DNA from: Streptococcus oralis
GTDB lineage: Bacteria; Bacillota; Bacilli; Lactobacillales; Streptococcaceae
NCBI RefSeq assembly: GCF_003943415.1
Contig: NZ_RJPK01000007.1
Location: forward strand, 1 to 64,000
DNA: 64,000 bases
Direction: 5' to 3'
The notes below the pieces were generated by a model. That model did no database searches. It was not told where the DNA came from and worked only from the letters and a program-made list of their open reading frames with translations. Below, piece after piece: positions 59,934 to 64,000 of this stretch. The translations under genes and the position numbers were made by a program. How positions within the stretch are numbered: the first letter of the stretch is position 1; each line of letters starts with the position of its first letter.

Positions 59934-60305
59934 CTATTCTACAATCATCTTACCGTGCATCATATTCATGCCACAAGAGAAACCATACTCTCCTGCCTGT
60001 TCAGGTGTGATTTCCACTACATACTCTTCACCCATAGGCAAGTCCGCATGCACTCCAAAATCTGGGAAAACAATCTGATCTAGGCAGGGTGAAGGGTCCC
60101 TGCGATCAAAGACGATACGGGCTGGCACTGATTTCTTAAGAATAATCAACTCAGGCGTATAGCCCCCTTTGACTTCCACTCGAATCTCTTGGTAGCCCTT
60201 TTTTTGCTGGGCCTTTTGTTCAGATTTTTCAGGCTTTTTGAAAAACCAAAACAAGATAAACGCGATAAGGGAAATACAAATAATGGTTACAATACTATTT
60301 AACAT
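59934..60305 (-). CDS. cupA: CupA, membrane-anchored copper chaperone
   Basis: This 123-residue protein has one N-terminal membrane helix (about 3-22) and a cupredoxin-fold domain ending FSCGMNMMHGKM, the Cys/Met copper site. It hands Cu(I) to CopA, whose N-terminus is a paralogous domain. It follows copY by 10 nt. Confidence 0.93.
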   Translation of the reverse strand: MLNSIVTIICISLIAFILFWFFKKPEKSEQKAQQKKGYQEIRVEVKGGYTPELIILKKSVPARIVFDRRDPSPCLDQIVFPDFGVHADLPMGEEYVVEITPEQAGEYGFSCGMNMMHGKMIVE

Positions 60306-60315
60306 GACGTCTCCT

Positions 60316-60711
60316 TTACATACAATTACATTTTACTTCTGTTACAGCGCTAGCTTTTTTCTCAGAAATCACAGCTTCCAAGTCTTCCAAGTCAGCCTGA
60401 GTAAAATCACATTCGGCAATCAAATCAGCCAACAAGTTCTTAATCCTACGAGAACAAACCTTGTCTTTGATATCTTGGACAAGCAAGTCTCGGCTTTGGT
60501 CTAGTGTTAAAAGGGCTGAATAGACAAAGGACTTGCCCTCTTTTTTTCTAGTTAAACATTCTTTCTCAACCAAACGAGCCAAAAGAGTCTGAACTGTAGA
60601 CTTGGACCAGTCAAACCGCTCTGCCAAAACCCTGATCAAATCGCTACTGGTCTGTTCGCCCTGCATCCAAACAATCTTCATGACCTGCCATTCTGCATCT
60701 GAAATCTGCAT
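60316..60711 (-). CDS. copY: CopY-type copper-responsive repressor
   Basis: This 131-residue protein has a winged-helix BlaI/CopY DNA-binding domain (DAEWQVMKIVWMQGEQTS, STVQTLLARLVEKECL) and a C-terminal metal-sensing tail. The tail ends KCNCM, showing a single CxC rather than the CxCx4CxC of enterococcal CopY. The ATG at 60711 has AGGAGG seven bases upstream. It represses its own operon through two cop boxes. Confidence 0.92.
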   Translation of the reverse strand: MQISDAEWQVMKIVWMQGEQTSSDLIRVLAERFDWSKSTVQTLLARLVEKECLTRKKEGKSFVYSALLTLDQSRDLLVQDIKDKVCSRRIKNLLADLIAECDFTQADLEDLEAVISEKKASAVTEVKCNCM

Positions 60712-60729
60712 AATCACACCTCCTAAATC

Positions 60730-60781
60730 TACATTTGTCGATTACAGTTATTAGTATACTCCATAAATCTACATTTGTCAA
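60730..60781 (-). promoter_or_regulatory. cop operon promoter with two cop boxes
   Basis: TTGACA (60776-60781), 17 bp, TATACT (60753-60758). GACAAATGTA, a perfect KACANNTGTA cop box, occurs at 60770-60779 (over the -35) and 60730-60739 (after the start site), 40 bp apart. Confidence 0.9.
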
Positions 60782-60783
60782 TT

Positions 60784-60811
60784 AAAAAGAACTGATGCTA
60801 TGCATCAGTTC
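60784..60811 (-). terminator. Terminator after pyrE
   Basis: GAACTGATG (60789-60797) pairs with CATCAGTTC (60803-60811), then U5. It sits directly upstream of the cop promoter. Confidence 0.85.
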
Positions 60812-60837
60812 CATCAAAATCTAAGAAATGAATTTCT

Positions 60838-61467
60838 CTATCCTTGCCAATTTTCTTGGTCTTCTTTGAATCGTTTTAAGAGATCCAATCCCTCTGGTGT
60901 GATGTAGCCTTCTTCCTGAGCTAGGTGGATGAGCTCGCTGTAGTTTGAGAGAGTCACCAGTTTCACACCTGCGTTTGCAAAGTTCTTATCTGCTTTTAGT
61001 AATTGATAACTAAAAATAGCTACTACACCGAGAACATCTGCTCCTTCACGCTTGGCAGCTGCTACCGCTTCGAGAACTGAACCACCAGTTGAGATCAGAT
61101 CTTCTACAATTACCATTTTTTGCCCCTGGGCTACACGACCTTCGATTTGGTTGCCTGCTCCGTGGTCTTTTGGTTTGCTACGGATATAAGCAAATGGTAG
61201 GTTCATCTTGTCCGCGATGATAGCTCCGTGTGGAATCCCTGCTGTCGCAGTTCCTGCAATCACTTCAACCTCTGGAAAGGCTACTTTGATAGCATTCACA
61301 AAACCATTTTCAATCAAAGTTCTAGTTTCCGGGTAAGCTAGGGTCACACGATTATCCGTATAGATAGGTGACTTGATACCAGATGCCCAAGTGAAAGGCT
61401 CTTCTGGTTTGAGATAAACCGCTTGAATTTTCAATAGATGGCTAGCAATGTCTCTAGCAAGTGTCAT
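60838..61467 (-). CDS. pyrE: Orotate phosphoribosyltransferase
   Basis: This 209-residue enzyme makes OMP from orotate and PRPP in pyrimidine synthesis. [16 protein letters not shown] opens the domain, and the PRPP loop reads [21 protein letters not shown] precedes the ATG. It is second in the pyrF-pyrE operon. Confidence 0.97.
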   Translation of the reverse strand: MTLARDIASHLLKIQAVYLKPEEPFTWASGIKSPIYTDNRVTLAYPETRTLIENGFVNAIKVAFPEVEVIAGTATAGIPHGAIIADKMNLPFAYIRSKPKDHGAGNQIEGRVAQGQKMVIVEDLISTGGSVLEAVAAAKREGADVLGVVAIFSYQLLKADKNFANAGVKLVTLSNYSELIHLAQEEGYITPEGLDLLKRFKEDQENWQG

Positions 61468-61509
61468 GGTATACTCCTTCTTATCCTTAAATCTATAATC
61501 AAATACGCT

Positions 61510-62211
61510 TTAGACCCAATCGCGTGTCCATTCTTCCTTGATAGCATGGTAGGCTGCCACAGGATCTTCTGCCTGTGTGATAGGACGGCCTACTACAATG
61601 TAATCACTACCGATTTGATAGGCTTGACCAGGGGTCACTACGCGTTTTTGATCCGCTGCTTCAGCACCTGCTGGTCGAATACCTGGTGTCAAGCAGATAA
61701 AATCTTCGTTTGTCGCCTCCTTGATGAGTTGGGCTTCTTGGGCTGAGCAAACAACACCATCTAATCCAGCTTCAGCTGTTTTCTTAGCATAGTGAATCAC
61801 TGATTCTTGCAGACTAGTTTGGATATTTTGACAGTCTTGCATCTGTTCCTCGGATGTTGAGGTCAATTGGGTCACCGCGATAAGAATCCCTTGATCACCA
61901 AGGCCTTCACGCGCGGCCTGCATCATCTCAAGTCCACCTGCAGCCTGAACATTGGTCATATCGACACCCAGACTTGACAAGATTTTCATGGTTGACTTGA
62001 CCGTATTTGGAATATCATGCAACTTGAGATCCAAAAAAACACTATGTCCCAATGATTTTAAATAACGCACAACCTCGGGACCTACTGCATAGTAGATTTC
62101 CATTCCTACCTTGACATAGAGTTTTTCCTCTGCTGGAAAAAGAGCTAAAAATTCTTTGGCTTCCTCGAAACTTGGAAAATCCAGAGCAATGACTGGGCGA
62201 CTCTCACGCAT
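61510..62211 (-). CDS. pyrF: Orotidine 5'-phosphate decarboxylase
   Basis: This 233-residue enzyme decarboxylates OMP to [18 protein letters not shown] and the catalytic [11 protein letters not shown] are visible, then TPGIRPAG and the phosphate site YIVVGRPIT. It is expressed behind a PyrR attenuator. Confidence 0.97.
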   Translation of the reverse strand: MRESRPVIALDFPSFEEAKEFLALFPAEEKLYVKVGMEIYYAVGPEVVRYLKSLGHSVFLDLKLHDIPNTVKSTMKILSSLGVDMTNVQAAGGLEMMQAAREGLGDQGILIAVTQLTSTSEEQMQDCQNIQTSLQESVIHYAKKTAEAGLDGVVCSAQEAQLIKEATNEDFICLTPGIRPAGAEAADQKRVVTPGQAYQIGSDYIVVGRPITQAEDPVAAYHAIKEEWTRDWV

Positions 62212-62247
62212 TCTTTTCTCCTATTCTTTGCTGACAGTCCATTGCTC

Positions 62248-62350
62248 AAAAAAAGGAACCTGCTAGCAGCTAGGTTCCACGAAAAACGGGTAGTCTCCAC
62301 CCTTTCACTGTCTAACCTTAGCTGCCTCTCTGGACTGCTTTAAAAGTTTT
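62248..62350 (-). ncRNA. PyrR-binding attenuator leader of pyrFE
   Basis: The minus-strand RNA contains AGUCCAGAGAGGCA (62323-62336), the PyrR-binding loop sequence, and ends in a terminator hairpin GGAACCT/AGGTTCC (62255-62278) with U7. PyrR-UMP binding would favour termination when pyrimidines are plentiful. Confidence 0.88.
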
Positions 62351-62355
62351 CTACT

Positions 62356-62384
62356 ATTCTATTATTTATAACGACACTTGTCAA
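62356..62384 (-). promoter_or_regulatory. Promoter of pyrFE
   Basis: TTGACA (62379-62384), 17 bp, TAGAAT (62356-62361), just upstream of the PyrR leader. Confidence 0.75.
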
Positions 62385-62401
62385 GTAAAAACTGAAGATT
62401 C

Positions 62402-63520
62402 TTATTCTTGTTTCTTTTCTTCAGCTTTTTTTTCTTCCTGTTTTTTCTTCTCTGCTTCTTTAGCTTCTTGTTTAGCCTTTTCCTCAGCTTCTTCTAAACG
62501 TTTATCAGCCAGGCTAGTGCTATAGATTCCTGCCTCCATATCGATGAAGCTCGGTTCTGACAATTGTGGCTTAATTTTGCTGTAATAAGGCAATTTCTTA
62601 CTCAATTCTGACAAGGGAACCAAGATTTCATCTGTATCCTGCATAGTAATTTTTAAAAGATCAGCAGTTGCCTTACTTGGCGCTAATTCGATTTTCTGGA
62701 TTTGACTCTTGATATCCTCACTGATGGTAGACAATCCTGTTATCAGCTCTTTCACCTGCTGCTCATCGTTAAAGGTGACTGTTAGGTAGGTCTCAGGCAG
62801 ATTCAAAAGGTTGACAGGGCTTGAGTCAATTGTTCCACTAGATAGGATTGGATAGTGGTCTTCACCTGTCACATAGTAGCCAACAATCTCAAATTCTTTG
62901 ACTTCAATCGTAAAGTTTGTCGGAAATTTGTAGTCAATCTTTGCTGACTCTATCCAGTGATTAGACTTGATCTGCTCAGCGTATGTTTCCTTATCCAACA
63001 ATAGGGCTAAGGTATAGTCGCTGTCCTGAATCCCAGAAACTTGTTTAATGTCATCCGCTTGGGTCTGGACATTTCCCTTAACCTCGATATGCTTGATAGT
63101 CGAAAGAGGGGTCAAGAGATAGATAGAAAGGAGGAGAACCAGAACACTCGGTACCAAGATACTCACAGCTCGCCAAATATGAATAGGAGCAATTTTAGGC
63201 TTGGCAGGTTTTTCTGATTTTTCTTTTTTCTTCTTTTCTTTTTCTTCTTTGACTTTAGGATCATCCTTTTGAGTTTTCTCAGCTTTCTCGGAGGGTTCCT
63301 CGCTTGTACTTGAGGCTTCCTCATCTGACTCACTCGAGGATTTCTTGGCCTCCTCTAACATCTTAGAGTTTTCCTCCATTCGAGCTTGTTTTTCCTTTTC
63401 TTTCTCCTCAGCTAGGGCAGCTTCTTCCTCAGCCTTCTTTTTCAAGTATTCCTGGTTTCGTTTCTGCCATTCAGACAATTCTTGCTTCTGGTTTGATTCT
63501 TTTTTCTTATCCTTTGACAT
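62402..63520 (-). CDS. divIB: DivIB/FtsQ, cell division protein
   Basis: This 372-residue divisome protein has a long charged cytosolic N-terminus rich in Lys/Glu (about 1-115), one membrane helix (about 118-138, VSILVPSVLVLLLSIYLL), a POTRA domain (IKHIEVKGNVQTQADDIKQV) and a beta domain with a Lys/Glu-rich C-tail. It works with FtsL and DivIC at the septum. It starts 9 nt after murG. Confidence 0.95.
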   Translation of the reverse strand: MSKDKKKESNQKQELSEWQKRNQEYLKKKAEEEAALAEEKEKEKQARMEENSKMLEEAKKSSSESDEEASSTSEEPSEKAEKTQKDDPKVKEEKEKKKKEKSEKPAKPKIAPIHIWRAVSILVPSVLVLLLSIYLLTPLSTIKHIEVKGNVQTQADDIKQVSGIQDSDYTLALLLDKETYAEQIKSNHWIESAKIDYKFPTNFTIEVKEFEIVGYYVTGEDHYPILSSGTIDSSPVNLLNLPETYLTVTFNDEQQVKELITGLSTISEDIKSQIQKIELAPSKATADLLKITMQDTDEILVPLSELSKKLPYYSKIKPQLSEPSFIDMEAGIYSTSLADKRLEEAEEKAKQEAKEAEKKKQEEKKAEEKKQE

Positions 63521-63529
63521 TGATATTCC

Positions 63530-64000
63530 TTATGCTAGGTCTTTTCTTAATAGATCGTAAAAATCTGCAAGAGATTTCAATTCAGTCGAAGCTTTCATGC
63601 TAGCTTGGTATTGGTCCTTGTGACTAAGCAGGTGGCTGAGTTTCTCCTCCAAGCTTTCCAAGGTCAAGTCACTTTCTTGAAGTTCTTCTGCATAGCCTTT
63701 CTTAACAAAGTAGGCAGCATTTTCAATCTGGTCTCCTCGACTTGCTTCACGACCCAATGGTACGATGAGATGGAGTTTCGCCATAGCCAAGAGCTCGAAA
63801 ATCGTATTGGCACCGCCACGGGTCACCACCACATCTGCCATCTCCATCAAAGGTTGATAGAGATCCGTCACATAATCAACACGAAAGAGATTTTGACTCA
63901 ACTCGTTCAGGCTTGAATCTCCAGTGAGATTGATAATATTGTAGCGTTCGGTCAGTTCTTGCTTATGATCTGTCACCAATTGGTTAAAGACACGAGCTCC
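63530..64000 (-). CDS. murG: MurG, lipid II-forming GlcNAc transferase, C-terminal part
   Basis: Only the last 157 codons lie in the window. The frame enters at the right edge with GARVFNQLV. It holds the UDP-GlcNAc-binding motif [19 protein letters not shown] and [18 protein letters not shown] of MurG, which adds GlcNAc to lipid I on the inner membrane face. The gene order murG-divIB is that of the streptococcal division cluster. Confidence 0.95.
   Translation of the reverse strand, partial: GARVFNQLVTDHKQELTERYNIINLTGDSSLNELSQNLFRVDYVTDLYQPLMEMADVVVTRGGANTIFELLAMAKLHLIVPLGREASRGDQIENAAYFVKKGYAEELQESDLTLESLEEKLSHLLSHKDQYQASMKASTELKSLADFYDLLRKDLA

Noticed and set aside
62280..62320. T-box riboswitch suggested by AGGGTGGAGACTACCC upstream of pyrF
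   Set aside because: No T-box specifier stem and the match to AGGGUGGNACCGCG is poor, while the PyrR loop AGUCCAGAGAGGC is clear.

Overview
The window reads as chromosome of a mitis-group Streptococcus (S. mitis / S. oralis / S. pneumoniae-like). The basis is the gene content, which includes spxB, the copY-cupA-copA cluster, bgaA, a zmpB-type M26 protease beside its two-component system, msrAB with its thioredoxin and ccdA, a PyrR attenuator in front of pyrF, and two BOX repeats. Nearly all genes lie on the minus strand, so most operons run from high to low coordinates.

Region 1 (about 1-20,220) is an accessory Sec (aSec) export and glycosylation island. In transcription order it holds a decayed leader gene with an intact promoter, secY2-asp1-asp2-asp3-secA2, three unusual genes, gtfA-gtfB-asp4, and the exported substrate, a serine-rich repeat adhesin (SRRP) that runs off the left edge. 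GtfA/GtfB should O-glycosylate the SRRP in the cytosol, and SecA2/SecY2/Asp1-4 should export it through its KxYKxGKxW signal peptide. The three unusual genes are a signal-less Ser/Glu/Trp-rich protein with 40-residue repeats, a glycoside hydrolase family 1 homologue that has lost glycone-binding parts, and a DivIVA-like coiled-coil protein. The serine-rich gene has a perfect consensus promoter. I do not recognise these three as described aSec components, and they are my best candidate for an undescribed system.

Region 2 (20,300-38,700) holds the 2,413-residue surface beta-galactosidase BgaA; a housekeeping run (SDR oxidoreductase, RNase Z, hypothetical, hflX, miaA, DUF3042, thyA, glucokinase); a surface protein with a Pro-rich stalk, wall-binding-like repeats and duplicated Ltp (phage superinfection-exclusion type) domains; and a fused pabB-pabC gene.

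Region 3 (38,678-50,600) holds a ZmpB-like metalloprotease, a DUF436/TIGR01440 gene, a YesM/YesN-type two-component system and an extracellular methionine-sulfoxide repair operon (ccdA, thioredoxin lipoprotein, msrAB).

Region 4 (50,600-64,000) holds a deletion scar made of two gene remnants, a TipA-like merR with a 19-bp-spacer promoter and a BOX in its leader, an NSS transporter with a terminator in its leader, manA, a SemiSWEET, a VOC protein, spxB, the copper operon with two cop boxes, pyrFE under a PyrR attenuator, divIB and the end of murG. I see no tRNA, rRNA, intact IS element or CRISPR array.
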